DNA of 58,264 nt from JBGVMW01 sp045125095 (GCA_045125095.1 JBGVMW010000254.1:1-58264); one strand, 5' to 3'. Counted from the stretch's first letter, positions 8,702-18,146 are shown. The notes: generated by a model not told the origin, from the letters alone. Program-made: numbers and translations.

Positions 8702-9418
8702 ATGGAAAAAAACTTAGAAAAAGCAATGGAATTACTCTCCTGCCTTCTAAACGGTGAAACCATTCACAAATCAGAAGGCAGCTATATCGATTTATATGAA
8801 GCATATACAGGCAACAGCCAGGTCTACGAATACCTTCACAACATGCTAAAACAAATGAATTTAGAACTCTACGAATATGAGAACGGTTTGTATCTGACAG
8901 CAGGAGAAAATAACCGCGTCTTTGGTTTCCAGAATAGTGAGCTTAGAAAGATTCTTGGGGTAAAAACCAATCGAGAGTTGTATCTTTGTTATTTTATCAT
9001 TTATCATGTCATTATGGCATTCTACAGCGACTCCGTTACTTACAATTATATAGAATTTATACATATAGAAGACATTGTCAAAGGGGTAGACGAAAGTTTA
9101 AAGCAGATTAACGATAAGATGGAGTTGTTTGTGGAGAATGAATTAGAAGAAAACAGTTTCCAAACCATATCCCTTATCTGGAATGAATTGCCGGCGGCAA
9201 CCTTAGAGGAAGGTATGCGTGCAGCGAAAAATTCAAAAGCCGGATATGTGAAAACGGTGTTTAATTTTCTGGTATCTCAGGAACTACTGACAGAGGTGCA
9301 GGAACGTTTTTACCCAACGATGCGGTGCAGAGCGTTGATTGAACATTATTATGAGGAGCATAGAGGCCGTTTGTATGAGATTCTGAGTAAGAAGGAGGAA
9401 GACCATGCCGCATATTAA
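8702..9418 (+). CDS. JetB-like (MksE-type, DUF6063-like) subunit
   Basis: This 238-aa protein sits in the position and size class of MksE/JetB, the winged-helix accessory subunit that binds the kleisin of SMC-like complexes. The sequence is mixed alpha/beta with no membrane segment. AGGAGA lies 5-6 nt before the ATG. Its last 14 nt overlap the start of the JetC-like gene in another frame, the usual sign of translational coupling between subunits made in fixed ratio. The direct sequence assignment is weaker than for JetC; the context carries much of the weight. Confidence 0.7.
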   Translation: MEKNLEKAMELLSCLLNGETIHKSEGSYIDLYEAYTGNSQVYEYLHNMLKQMNLELYEYENGLYLTAGENNRVFGFQNSELRKILGVKTNRELYLCYFIIYHVIMAFYSDSVTYNYIEFIHIEDIVKGVDESLKQINDKMELFVENELEENSFQTISLIWNELPAATLEEGMRAAKNSKAGYVKTVFNFLVSQELLTEVQERFYPTMRCRALIEHYYEEHRGRLYEILSKKEEDHAAY

Positions 9419-12400
9419 CAGAATTCGTGTGAATAATGTAAAATACAATTTTGGAACACAGTATTATGATGATTTTATTCTGCGTTTCTCTGGGAAAAAT
9501 ACGATATATGATTTGGCAAATGGAGGCGGTAAAAGTGTCTTGATGCTGTTGCTGTTACAGAATATGATTCCAAATTGTACCTTGGATGAAAAACAGCCAA
9601 TTGAAAAATTATTCCGTACAAGTGGTGGAAGCCAGACGATACATTCTCTAGTGGAGTGGAAGTTAAATGGTAACGATATAAAAGATGGTTTCTGTTACAT
9701 GACAACAGGCTTCTGTGCCAGAAAAGCCAGAGAGAACAATGAAGAAGAAAATCCAGGGGAAAATGCATCCATTGATTATTTTAATTATGTGATTTTCTAC
9801 CGTGAATTCAATGATAATGATATTAAAAATCTTCCATTGAGCAATGGCAAGGAACGAATTACATATCAAGGGCTTAAGGATTATCTTCGTAGTTTAAGCA
9901 AGCATGATTACAGCTTGAAGGTGTATCTGTTTGAGCGCAAAGGGGATTACCAGAGATTTGTCAGTCAGTACGGAATCTACGAAAGTGAATGGGAGATTAT
10001 CCGTGGAATTAACAAAACAGAAGGACATGTAAGAACGTATTTTGAAAGTAATTTCCGTACAACCAGAAAAGTAGTAGAGGATTTGCTGATTGAGGAAATT
10101 ATCCGAAAATCATACCAGAATCACACAGGCGAAGGGGAAGATTTTGCAGATGTGTTGATGGATATTAAGGACAAGCTCTTAGAATTGAATAAAAAGAAAA
10201 ATGAAATGAATTACTATGACCATCAGGCAGAAATATTAAAAAGCTTTATGGAACGATTAGGAAGTCTTAAGGGGTTGTATCACCAGAAGGATTCCTTAGA
10301 GCAGGATTTAAAGGATATTTATGAGCGTTGTCTTGCTAAGATAGAAAAAAACAATGAGGAGAAGGAACGTGCTGTCTCTGAAAAGAAAGTATTGGCAGAG
10401 GAGCGCATTCACACTATGGCGAAGGTGGAAAGTGCAGCAGTACAGTTAGAGGAAGAAGAATTAGCTGCCCTTGACAGCCAGGTGAAAGAATTAAAAACCC
10501 GCCTGTTAGACCATGAGAGCCAGCTGAAAGAAGGGGAAGAACGGCTGCTATTGAAAGAAAATGCCAATGACTATTTTGAGTATATAGAAAACGAAAAAGC
10601 TTACGAAGCGGCAAGAACAGCTGTGGAGGAGCTTCGTAGGGAGAATGGTGATTTATTAAGCGAACTTGAGGAGCTGTCGAGACAGGCGAAGGTGCGTATT
10701 GAGGAAAAACGATACACCCTGACAGAACTGGCAGAAGAACTGCAGAAGGAATGTGATGCTTTAACAGAGCAGGAGAAGCAGGCGCGAGAACGTATCACCG
10801 AGAATGAACGCCAGATCGTAACAGCAAATAGTGAAAAGGATGTCTTAGAGAAAGAAAATAAGCAGATACTTATCTTGTTAGAGGAGTTGCAAAAACAGGC
10901 AGGCCTTCTGTTACTTGACCAGGCAGGCGAGGAGAAAGAGAAAAGAAGTCTTCTTTTAGAAAACGGCAGGGAGACATTGGACAATCTTAAATCAGCAATC
11001 CGTGAGATTTCCAGAAAGAAAGTTTCCATTCAGGCAGCATTGTCCGAATGTGCATTAGAAAAGAAGCAATTAGAAAAGAACGAGAAAATTATTGAGAGTA
11101 AAATTCAAAAAGGGTTAGAAGAAAAAGAATCCTTAGATAAGTTATGTGAAATTTATGGCGAAACGGACTACCGTAAGCTTGCTGACATGATTCATTCTCT
11201 GTGTAGACGCAATATTGAAAATGCCAGAGAGAAGAAACAGGAGGCAGATAGAAAGTCTGCCAGATTGCAGGCATATGAGGAAGGCAAACTGTTTCCGGCA
11301 GAAGATAGTCTGGATGAAATCTGCAAATATATCCAAAGAACCTATGACGGAAGTGCAGTAACTGGTGTGGAATATTTATCAACCCTTTCTTTAGAGAAGC
11401 GAAAAGATTGGTGTGAAAAGTTTCCTATGTTGGCACATACGATTCTTGTTCGTGAGGGCTATGAGGAGATTGTGAAAGACAGCACAATCAGGCAAAAATA
11501 TATGAGCGACAATGCTGTGATTATTATGAAGAGGGATGCTCTTGAAGAGTGTTATGAAGAAGTAGTAGCCGATTGGTATACCTTCTTAACTGGTGATTCC
11601 ATTGCATTTCTGGAGGAAGGAGATGCGCAAGCCAGACTTACGAAGTTGCGTGAGGAGGTTACTGCTTTAGAAAAACAGCAGCGAAATCTGTTAGACAGGG
11701 AAGCTGTGATGCAGAAAGACATGGAACGCTTGAATCATTTCCTGCATTTCTATTCATTAGAAGAGATGGAGAAGGAGCGGGAAGAAATTAAAGTTCTTTT
11801 GCAGAAATGTGAAGAGCGAAAGGCGAAGGTGATTGAAGAATTAGCAGGTGCAGAGCGCGAAGAAGAAGGCTTGCAGGGTGGGCTGGAGCAGATGTATGAA
11901 AAGCAGCAGAACCTGTCTGAGGAGATTCGTTTCTTAAGTGAGATTGAAGCAAAATATATCCGTTACAATGAAAACAGTGCTAGAGAAAGTGAATTGCGTA
12001 CAGCGCTTTCTGCATTGGAGAAAGAAAAAGAAGAATTTAAAGAAACATGGAATGCGACGGCAAAGCGTCTTTCTGATAAGAAGGAAAAATTTGAGACATT
12101 ACAGCAGGAAAGACAAAAGCTGGTAGAATTATGGAATCGTGTATATCAGAATTATTACAAGGAAGGGGAGGCAGTAGAGCCAATGCCTGACTTTGATACG
12201 ATTCACAGTCAGTTTTTAGGGAAGAAAGAAGCCTTTGAACAGGAGAATGCAGACACAGAGGATAAGAAAAAGTTAATGGAAAGTTACCGCCAGGCGATGG
12301 AAAAAAATGCAGAATCCATTCGTTACCGTGGTGGTAATATAGACGAGCTTGCCTTTTTTCATCAGTCTCATATGATAAGAAAAACTGCAGTAGAGCAGTT

Positions 12401-13805
12401 GCTTCAATATAAAGAGGAACTGGTACGGTTAAAAGATCATATTTTAGTGGATAAGAACCAGTTAGAGGTTCTGTCAGAGCAGGCAAACAGGAAGTTTGGA
12501 GCTATTTCTCATGGAAAAACCCAGATTGAGGAAAAATATGGCGTATATGAAGTGTCTGAATTGTCTGGTGATAAGCTTCGCCAGTACCAGAAGGAGTATA
12601 GTAATGTTGTAAAAGATATGGAAACAAAGCTTGCGGAAGCAGACAAACGGATGAAGCAGTTAGAGGAAGATGGTTTTGTCTTGCAGGCAATGGAAGAAAA
12701 TACAAGTGGTATGTTAAAGGATGCCATGGTGGAGATAACGGGATTAAAGCCTTGTGAATCTATATACACGTTGCAGGAATTAAAGGTGCAGTATGAATCC
12801 TTAAAAGAGCAGTTTAAAAAGCTTCAGAAAGAGGAGTACAGAAAACGTGAGGAGTTTGAAAAGGACAAACAGAAGTTAAGGGAGACGTTAATGAAAACCC
12901 AGGCGTATGCTTTGGCTGAGGAGATTGAGCGAAGCATTCTTCCACCGGAAAAAGAGGAGGATGTAGACAGACAGCTTCAGAATTTAGAGCATACCATTGC
13001 TTGTATTGGCTTGGAGAAGGATAGTATTTCTAAGGGTATTGCCGACATGGAGAAATTAAAGGCAAATTTTGAAAGCCATTGTTTACAGACCTGTATGAAT
13101 ATTAAGACGGCTCTTGACCGCTTGCCACAGCTTTCCAAAATCCGTTTAGATGATAAGATGATATCAGTGGTTATGCTGCAAATTCCATATATGAAGGAAG
13201 AAATGTATCAGGATGCCATGTCAAATTATATTGATGATATTATCAAAGCTTCTGATCGTATGACAGATGCAAATGACCAGGTAAAATATATCAGACAGCA
13301 GCTTACCTGGAAACGATTATTTTCTGTTATTGTGACAGATATGAATGCCATCCGTCTGCATTTGTATAAACGTGAGCGAATGAAGGAGCAGAGCCGTTAT
13401 TTGCGTTATGAAGAAGCGGTGGGAAGTACGGGACAGTCACAAGGTATTTATATCCAGTTTTTAATCTCGGTTATTAATTACATATCCAGCATGAATTCTT
13501 CTAATGCGGATCCGATGCAGTTGAAAAAGGTCATTTTTATTGATAATCCATTTGGTGCAGCGAAGGATGTGTATATCTGGGAACCAATATTTAAGTTGCT
13601 CCGTGCAAATAATGTGCAGCTGATTGTTCCGGCCAGAGGGGCAACGCCGGCTATTACCGGAAGATTTGAAGTAAATTATATTTTAGGGCAGAAATTAATT
13701 GACGCTAAGCTTCAGACGGTAGTGGTGGATTACAGAAGTCAGATTGAGGAAGACGAGGTAGAGTACACAGCCCTTACCTACGAACAGGCAAGCTTTACCT
13801 TTTAG
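9405..13805 (+). CDS. JetC-like (MksB/SMC-type) ATPase
   Basis: This 1466-aa protein has SMC architecture. The N-terminal ATPase half has a Walker A GGGKS at residues 40-44. A long coiled coil follows, then a globular hinge-like interruption near residues 630-740, a returning coiled coil, and a C-terminal half with a signature-like GSTGQSQG (about 1340) and Walker B VIFIDNPFG (D1380). The residue after the Walker B Asp is Asn, where SMC proteins usually carry the catalytic Glu. The family loads on DNA and extrudes loops; in Wadjet it selects plasmids for cleavage by JetD. No JetD (toprim nuclease) gene follows; the next gene is a glycosyltransferase 9 nt away. It may be a defence module without its nuclease or a chromosome-organising MksBEF. 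Confidence 0.82.
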   Translation: MPHINRIRVNNVKYNFGTQYYDDFILRFSGKNTIYDLANGGGKSVLMLLLLQNMIPNCTLDEKQPIEKLFRTSGGSQTIHSLVEWKLNGNDIKDGFCYMTTGFCARKARENNEEENPGENASIDYFNYVIFYREFNDNDIKNLPLSNGKERITYQGLKDYLRSLSKHDYSLKVYLFERKGDYQRFVSQYGIYESEWEIIRGINKTEGHVRTYFESNFRTTRKVVEDLLIEEIIRKSYQNHTGEGEDFADVLMDIKDKLLELNKKKNEMNYYDHQAEILKSFMERLGSLKGLYHQKDSLEQDLKDIYERCLAKIEKNNEEKERAVSEKKVLAEERIHTMAKVESAAVQLEEEELAALDSQVKELKTRLLDHESQLKEGEERLLLKENANDYFEYIENEKAYEAARTAVEELRRENGDLLSELEELSRQAKVRIEEKRYTLTELAEELQKECDALTEQEKQARERITENERQIVTANSEKDVLEKENKQILILLEELQKQAGLLLLDQAGEEKEKRSLLLENGRETLDNLKSAIREISRKKVSIQAALSECALEKKQLEKNEKIIESKIQKGLEEKESLDKLCEIYGETDYRKLADMIHSLCRRNIENAREKKQEADRKSARLQAYEEGKLFPAEDSLDEICKYIQRTYDGSAVTGVEYLSTLSLEKRKDWCEKFPMLAHTILVREGYEEIVKDSTIRQKYMSDNAVIIMKRDALEECYEEVVADWYTFLTGDSIAFLEEGDAQARLTKLREEVTALEKQQRNLLDREAVMQKDMERLNHFLHFYSLEEMEKEREEIKVLLQKCEERKAKVIEELAGAEREEEGLQGGLEQMYEKQQNLSEEIRFLSEIEAKYIRYNENSARESELRTALSALEKEKEEFKETWNATAKRLSDKKEKFETLQQERQKLVELWNRVYQNYYKEGEAVEPMPDFDTIHSQFLGKKEAFEQENADTEDKKKLMESYRQAMEKNAESIRYRGGNIDELAFFHQSHMIRKTAVEQLLQYKEELVRLKDHILVDKNQLEVLSEQANRKFGAISHGKTQIEEKYGVYEVSELSGDKLRQYQKEYSNVVKDMETKLAEADKRMKQLEEDGFVLQAMEENTSGMLKDAMVEITGLKPCESIYTLQELKVQYESLKEQFKKLQKEEYRKREEFEKDKQKLRETLMKTQAYALAEEIERSILPPEKEEDVDRQLQNLEHTIACIGLEKDSISKGIADMEKLKANFESHCLQTCMNIKTALDRLPQLSKIRLDDKMISVVMLQIPYMKEEMYQDAMSNYIDDIIKASDRMTDANDQVKYIRQQLTWKRLFSVIVTDMNAIRLHLYKRERMKEQSRYLRYEEAVGSTGQSQGIYIQFLISVINYISSMNSSNADPMQLKKVIFIDNPFGAAKDVYIWEPIFKLLRANNVQLIVPARGATPAITGRFEVNYILGQKLIDAKLQTVVVDYRSQIEEDEVEYTALTYEQASFTF

Positions 13806-13814
13806 GAGGAAGTC

Positions 13815-14885
13815 ATGATATCCATTAGTTTATGTATGATTGTAAAAAATGAAGAAAGGGTACTTTCCCGTTGTTTAGAAAGTATAAAAGATTTAGTAGA
13901 TGAAATTATCATAGTAGATACCGGCTCTGAAGACAGGACAAAAGAGATTGCAGAAAAATACACAGATAAGGTATATGATTTTCCATGGAATGATAATTTT
14001 GCTGATGCGAGAAATTTTTCCTTTTCGAAGGCGCAAATGGATTACATTTACTGCGCAGATGCAGATGAAGTGTTAGATGAGACGAACCGACTTCGTTTCC
14101 GTCAGTTGAAACAGGTATTGCTTCCAGAGATTGACATTGTGCAGATGGTATATGTCAATGATCTGTCTAACAATAATACGACGGAAAATTATGCCAAAGA
14201 GTACCGGCCCAAATTATATAAGCGTCTTCGCCAGTTTGTATGGCAGGATCCCATTCATGAAAGTGTAATGTTAGAACCGGTAGTATATGACAGTGAAGTG
14301 GAGATTCTACACAAACCGGAGGGGCTTCATGGTGCAAGAGATTTCCGGGTGTTCCGTCGTGCCATAGAGCGGGGAGAACGGTTATCGAAGAAGTTACATA
14401 ATATGTATGCAAGGGAATTGCTGATTGCTGGTGCATCAGATGACCTGATAGCAGCAAAGGGCTTTTTTGAGCAGAGCTATATAGATGATAGGAGAAGTCT
14501 TGATGAGAAAAAGGAGGCTGCCTGTGTATTGGCGCAGGTGTATCGTTTAGAGGGACAGTCGGATAACTTTTTTAAGCTGGCATTAAAAGATATGGTAACC
14601 ACACCTTGCGCAGAAATGTGTCTGGAGTTGGGGCGGTATTTTCAAGAGAAAAAAGATTTTGAGGAAGCTTGTGTCTGGTATTACAATGCTGCATATGAGA
14701 CGGAGAGTATTCTGGATATTCGATGTCAGGGTATTCTTCCGTTACAGGAACTGGCAGAGACATATAAGGAGTGGGCAAATGCGGTGCAGGAGTGTAATGC
14801 AGAACTGGCAGAGCAGTGTCTGCAATTATATGAAGAATACAGACAAAAAGCAGAAGCCTGGATGTTTTCAGGGGGAATGGAATAG
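13815..14885 (+). CDS. GT2 glycosyltransferase (SunS-like, TPR-type C-terminus)
   Basis: This 356-aa protein begins with a GT-A fold: LCMIVKNEE, then VDEIIIVDTGSEDRT, NFADARN and the metal-binding CADADEVL. The C-terminal third is helical and repeat-like. Such enzymes transfer a sugar from a nucleotide-sugar to a protein or glycan acceptor in the cytosol. AGGAGG precedes the ATG by 6 nt, and the gene starts 9 nt after the JetC-like stop, so it is transcribed with the Jet genes. The acceptor is unknown; it may instead belong functionally with the glycan genes downstream. Confidence 0.85.
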   Translation: MISISLCMIVKNEERVLSRCLESIKDLVDEIIIVDTGSEDRTKEIAEKYTDKVYDFPWNDNFADARNFSFSKAQMDYIYCADADEVLDETNRLRFRQLKQVLLPEIDIVQMVYVNDLSNNNTTENYAKEYRPKLYKRLRQFVWQDPIHESVMLEPVVYDSEVEILHKPEGLHGARDFRVFRRAIERGERLSKKLHNMYARELLIAGASDDLIAAKGFFEQSYIDDRRSLDEKKEAACVLAQVYRLEGQSDNFFKLALKDMVTTPCAEMCLELGRYFQEKKDFEEACVWYYNAAYETESILDIRCQGILPLQELAETYKEWANAVQECNAELAEQCLQLYEEYRQKAEAWMFSGGME

Positions 14886-14914
14886 TTTACAATCAATATA
14901 GTTGATGTTATAAT
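14886..14914 (+). promoter_or_regulatory. Sigma-A promoter of the glycosylphosphotransferase gene
   Basis: TTTACA and TATAAT are separated by 17 nt, with an extended -10 TG. The predicted start of transcription is near 14921, which excludes the upstream in-frame ATG at 14913 as a start codon. Confidence 0.85.
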
Positions 14915-14945
14915 GTATGGAAATGAGTGCAAAGGAGAGTGGAAT

Positions 14946-16334
14946 ATGGGAAAGCATAACAAAGGAGCAAGTACCAATATCGTATATATTGCCTGTGATT
15001 GTGTGTTTTTTATGCTGGCATTTCTGGTATGTCTGCTGTTTTCATTTGATACAGTTGGGGATTCGTTGCTCAAATATCTGGTAACCTGTTTGGTTTTTAT
15101 GCTGGTATATATGCTGGCAGTAAAGGATACGCGACTGTATAATCTGACTACGTTCTTTTATCTTGATCGTGTCATTCGTTGTATCAGTAAGTCATTTTTG
15201 ATTGCTACGTTTTTAATAACGGTATTGCTGTATTATGTAGGTGATGGTACATTTGATGTAGCGTTCTATACAAAATTTTTGCTTTTTACATATATATTCC
15301 TGCTGTGTAGTTCGGTAATTATGCGTACGTTATTGAAGCGTGGGCGCGATATGGCATCCCGTACGCTGATGATTGGTGGAAAAGAGCACTTTGAGCGTTT
15401 TATGACATACATGGAAAAGAGCAATACAGAAATCCGTCTTTTGGGCTTTGTCTCAGTAAAGGCTGAAGACAAAGGAAAAGAAGGCTACATTGGAAGTGTA
15501 GATGAATTAGAAACGCTGATACGTGACCAGGCAGTGGATCAGGTGTACATCATGCATCGGAAAAGTCTGTCAGTGGAACAGGTTCAGGAGGTTATCAGTC
15601 TCTGTATGACGATGGGAGTGACTGCACGAATTATCATGGATTCTTATCGTGCCGGTTTTGCCCAGAGTTATGTAAGCTCTGTTGGTACTTATCCGGTTGT
15701 CACCTATCATACGGTATCCTTAAACAAGAGAGATAAATTTATTAAGCGTTGTGTGGATATTTTTGGAAGTTTGTGCGGATTGATTATTGCTTCGCCGATT
15801 ATGCTGATTACAGCCATTGCCATTAAGATTGATGATCCGGGACCTGTTATATTTAAGCAGAAACGTGTAGGGATGAACGGGCGTCATTTTAATATGTACA
15901 AATTCCGCAGTATGTGTGTGGATGCCGAAGCAAAGAAAAAAGAGCTGATGAAAGAGAATGAAATGGGTGAAGGTTTCATGTTTAAAATGCATGATGACCC
16001 TCGAATTACTAAGGTAGGAAAATTCATTCGAAAAACAAGTATTGATGAATTTCCTCAATTTCTTAATGTATTAAAAGGTGATATGAGTCTGGTAGGAACA
16101 AGACCACCGACATTAGATGAAGTGGAGTTGTATAATGCAAATCATTGGCGTCGAATCAGTATCAAGCCTGGTATCACTGGAATGTGGCAGGTAAGTGGTC
16201 GAAGTGAGATTACAGATTTTGAGCAGATAGTAGAATTAGATACAGAGTACATAGATAATTGGAATGTATGGCTTGATTTTAAGATTATGATATTGACGGT
16301 GTTGCAGGTGTTTATGCATAAAGGTGCCTGCTAA
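14946..16334 (+). CDS. Polyprenyl glycosylphosphotransferase (sugar transferase, WbaP/EpsL-like)
   Basis: This 462-aa membrane enzyme has four to five N-terminal transmembrane helices (residues about 10-150), a Rossmann-like middle (about 150-240), a further membrane segment near 275-300 and the bacterial sugar transferase domain. That domain has KQKRVGMNGRHFNMYKFRSM, KTSIDEFPQFLNVLKGDMSL and GTRPP. It transfers a hexose-1-phosphate to undecaprenyl phosphate, the first step of EPS or capsule repeat synthesis. GGAG lies 8 nt before the ATG, and a strong promoter sits directly upstream. It is monocistronic, ending in a bidirectional terminator. Confidence 0.92.
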   Translation: MGKHNKGASTNIVYIACDCVFFMLAFLVCLLFSFDTVGDSLLKYLVTCLVFMLVYMLAVKDTRLYNLTTFFYLDRVIRCISKSFLIATFLITVLLYYVGDGTFDVAFYTKFLLFTYIFLLCSSVIMRTLLKRGRDMASRTLMIGGKEHFERFMTYMEKSNTEIRLLGFVSVKAEDKGKEGYIGSVDELETLIRDQAVDQVYIMHRKSLSVEQVQEVISLCMTMGVTARIIMDSYRAGFAQSYVSSVGTYPVVTYHTVSLNKRDKFIKRCVDIFGSLCGLIIASPIMLITAIAIKIDDPGPVIFKQKRVGMNGRHFNMYKFRSMCVDAEAKKKELMKENEMGEGFMFKMHDDPRITKVGKFIRKTSIDEFPQFLNVLKGDMSLVGTRPPTLDEVELYNANHWRRISIKPGITGMWQVSGRSEITDFEQIVELDTEYIDNWNVWLDFKIMILTVLQVFMHKGAC

Positions 16335-16350
16335 GCATTGGATTATATAG

Positions 16351-16387
16351 TGCAAAAAAGATACCCGCGTAGGGTATCTTTTTTGCA
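16351..16387. terminator. Bidirectional terminator between convergent genes
   Basis: A perfect 16-bp stem (TGCAAAAAAGATACCC and its complement) with a 5-nt loop carries A and T runs on both sides, so it can terminate both the sugar transferase gene (+) and the histidine kinase gene (-). Confidence 0.93.
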
Positions 16388-16417
16388 TATAAGTATATAA
16401 AAAGTAATGTGCACGAA
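16388..16417 (+). repeat. Partial copy of intergenic repeat R2
   Basis: The segment TATATAAAAAGTAATGTGCA plus GAATT matches the start of the R2 copy near 53793 at 24 of 26 positions. It is then cut off next to the end of the kinase gene. Confidence 0.6.
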
Positions 16418-16427
16418 TTGTTCTGAT

Positions 16428-17231
16428 TTACCTGCAGGGAAGTGTAATCGTAAAGGTGCTTCCTACATCAATTTTACTTTCGCAGGAGATGGCTCCGTCC
16501 TGTTGTTCTACAATTGATTTTACAATAGAAAGACCAAGCCCACATCCGGAGGCACCTTCCGGTGTTCTGGAATCAGAGACGGTATAGGAACGGTCAAATA
16601 CACGATGGATGCAGTCATCTGGAATTCCGATACCGGTATCACGCACATAAATCTGCAAGGTATTTTCTTCGCGGAGAGCACCAAGTGCAATGGAGGCTCC
16701 GGGAAGAGAATATTTTAATGCATTTGTAAATAAATTATCCAGTACCCGTATAAAGGATTCCGGTTCGATAAATATCATAGCTTTCAGCTGTTCGTCTACT
16801 TCAAGCAAAAGCTCCCTGTCCTCATATTTGGAATCTGCGAATGCGGAAAAATAGTATTCCTCTAGAAATGGTCCCGCTTCGATGTCTGTCTGGTGAAATA
16901 CTTTCTTATGGTTATCAATAGATACTAAAAGAAAGAATTCCTGAATCAGATGCTCTAAAGAGGCGGTACGTTTATCTAACAGCAATATAGCACTTTGATA
17001 ATCATCCATGGAAATTGTATGCCCGGAACGAAGATAATCTATCGTATTGCGAATCGCCGTAATGGGAGCCCGCAAGTCATGAGAAATATTGGAAATCATT
17101 TCGCTGCGTTGTTTTTCAGACTCCTGTAGACGCTGATTAGCTTCGTTCAAAAGCTGGTTTGCCATCATAAGCTCTGCGGATAATGCTTCAATTGTCTGGA
17201 TCTCCGGCTTTTTAAAATGCTGTTTGCTCAT
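16428..17231 (-). CDS. Soluble sensor histidine kinase
   Basis: This 267-aa kinase has an N-terminal coiled coil (residues 10-45), the H-box SNISHDLRAPITAIRN with phosphoacceptor His51, the N-box NLFTNALKY, DTGIGIP, and the G2 box GCGLGLS. It has no membrane segment and no recognisable sensor domain, so it senses a cytosolic signal or needs a partner. It follows the response regulator gene by 44 nt on the same strand. An AAAGGA site lies upstream of the ATG. The pair is divergent from the EPS operon and may regulate it; this is inferred from position only. Confidence 0.92.
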   Translation of the reverse strand: MSKQHFKKPEIQTIEALSAELMMANQLLNEANQRLQESEKQRSEMISNISHDLRAPITAIRNTIDYLRSGHTISMDDYQSAILLLDKRTASLEHLIQEFFLLVSIDNHKKVFHQTDIEAGPFLEEYYFSAFADSKYEDRELLLEVDEQLKAMIFIEPESFIRVLDNLFTNALKYSLPGASIALGALREENTLQIYVRDTGIGIPDDCIHRVFDRSYTVSDSRTPEGASGCGLGLSIVKSIVEQQDGAISCESKIDVGSTFTITLPCR

Positions 17232-17275
17232 TTTCGTTACATCCTTTCTATGTTAGTATCTTTATGATTCTATCC

Positions 17276-17959
17276 CTATGGAGCCAGAAACTTGTAGCCC
17301 TTTGACCATACAGTTTCAATCATGTTTTCCAATCCGTTGTAATATCCTAATTTTTTGCGCAGTCGTGACATCTGAACCATAATGGTACGTCTGTCGTTCT
17401 CCTGATAGCTACCCCAGAGTGCATTAGCAATATCCTCAAAAGTGATTACAATATTAGGATTGGATGCCAGATGTAAAAGTAAATCATATTCCTTTATGGA
17501 AAGAGAGAGTTCCTCATCCTCGTAATATGCTTTGTGTGTGGTTTTGTCAATCTTTAAAGGTGGAAAAGATAGTACAGAGGATGGTGCAGAAACAGAAGAT
17601 TGGTTCCTACGGACATGAGCCAGAATTCTGGCGTGCAGTTCTTTTAAGCTGTAGGGTTTGATAATGTAATCATCTGCACCGAGCATCAGACCTTTTATTT
17701 TATCGTCCTCTGTCGTGCGTCCTGTCAGAAAAATCACAGGTGCATCTGTGAGTGTACGAATCTTGCTGCATGCCTGAAAACCATTTACCTGTGGCATCAT
17801 TACATCTAACACAATGCAGTCAGGATGGTGCTTTTCAATCAAGTGTATACCATCTACAGCATTTGCTGCCGTCAATGTTTGAAAACCTTCATTGTCTAAA
17901 TATTTTTTGTTGATTTTTAGTACATCGATATCGTCGTCAATTAACAATACAGTTACCAT
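17276..17959 (-). CDS. OmpR/PhoB-family response regulator
   Basis: This 227-aa protein has a receiver domain with the acidic pair D8-D9-D10 and phosphoacceptor Asp52 in IVLDVMMP, the usual switch Thr and Lys (IFLTGR, IIKPYS), and a C-terminal winged-helix DNA-binding domain. The frame is open further upstream, but the ATG at 17959 begins right at the receiver domain and has GGAGG 7 nt before it, so it is the start. It is the first gene of the reverse-strand two-component operon. Confidence 0.94.
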   Translation of the reverse strand: MVTVLLIDDDIDVLKINKKYLDNEGFQTLTAANAVDGIHLIEKHHPDCIVLDVMMPQVNGFQACSKIRTLTDAPVIFLTGRTTEDDKIKGLMLGADDYIIKPYSLKELHARILAHVRRNQSSVSAPSSVLSFPPLKIDKTTHKAYYEDEELSLSIKEYDLLLHLASNPNIVITFEDIANALWGSYQENDRRTIMVQMSRLRKKLGYYNGLENMIETVWSKGYKFLAP

Positions 17960-17984
17960 AAAATACCTCCTTGCCCCATTAAAT

Positions 17985-18013
17985 AGTGTAACTCTTTTTT
18001 TGTTTTTCTGCAA
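17985..18013 (-). promoter_or_regulatory. Possible promoter of the two-component operon
   Basis: On the reverse strand TTGCAG and TACACT are 17 nt apart, about 26 nt before the response regulator ATG. It is back-to-back with the EPS operon promoter at 18063-18091. Confidence 0.4.
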
Positions 18014-18062
18014 GACAGACAAGGCAGAGTGTGTGAAAACCCTTGTATTCGTGCAGTTTGGG

Positions 18063-18091
18063 TTGACTTTTGGGCTGTCTAAAATTATAAT
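18063..18091 (+). promoter_or_regulatory. Sigma-A promoter of the PqqD-EPS operon
   Basis: TTGACT and TATAAT are separated by exactly 17 nt. The leader to the first ATG is about 50 nt. Confidence 0.88.
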
Positions 18092-18146
18092 AAGCTAATA
18101 GGGTTTTAAAGTGGATGGCAAAAATTTGTAAAAGGAGATTGGTGGA

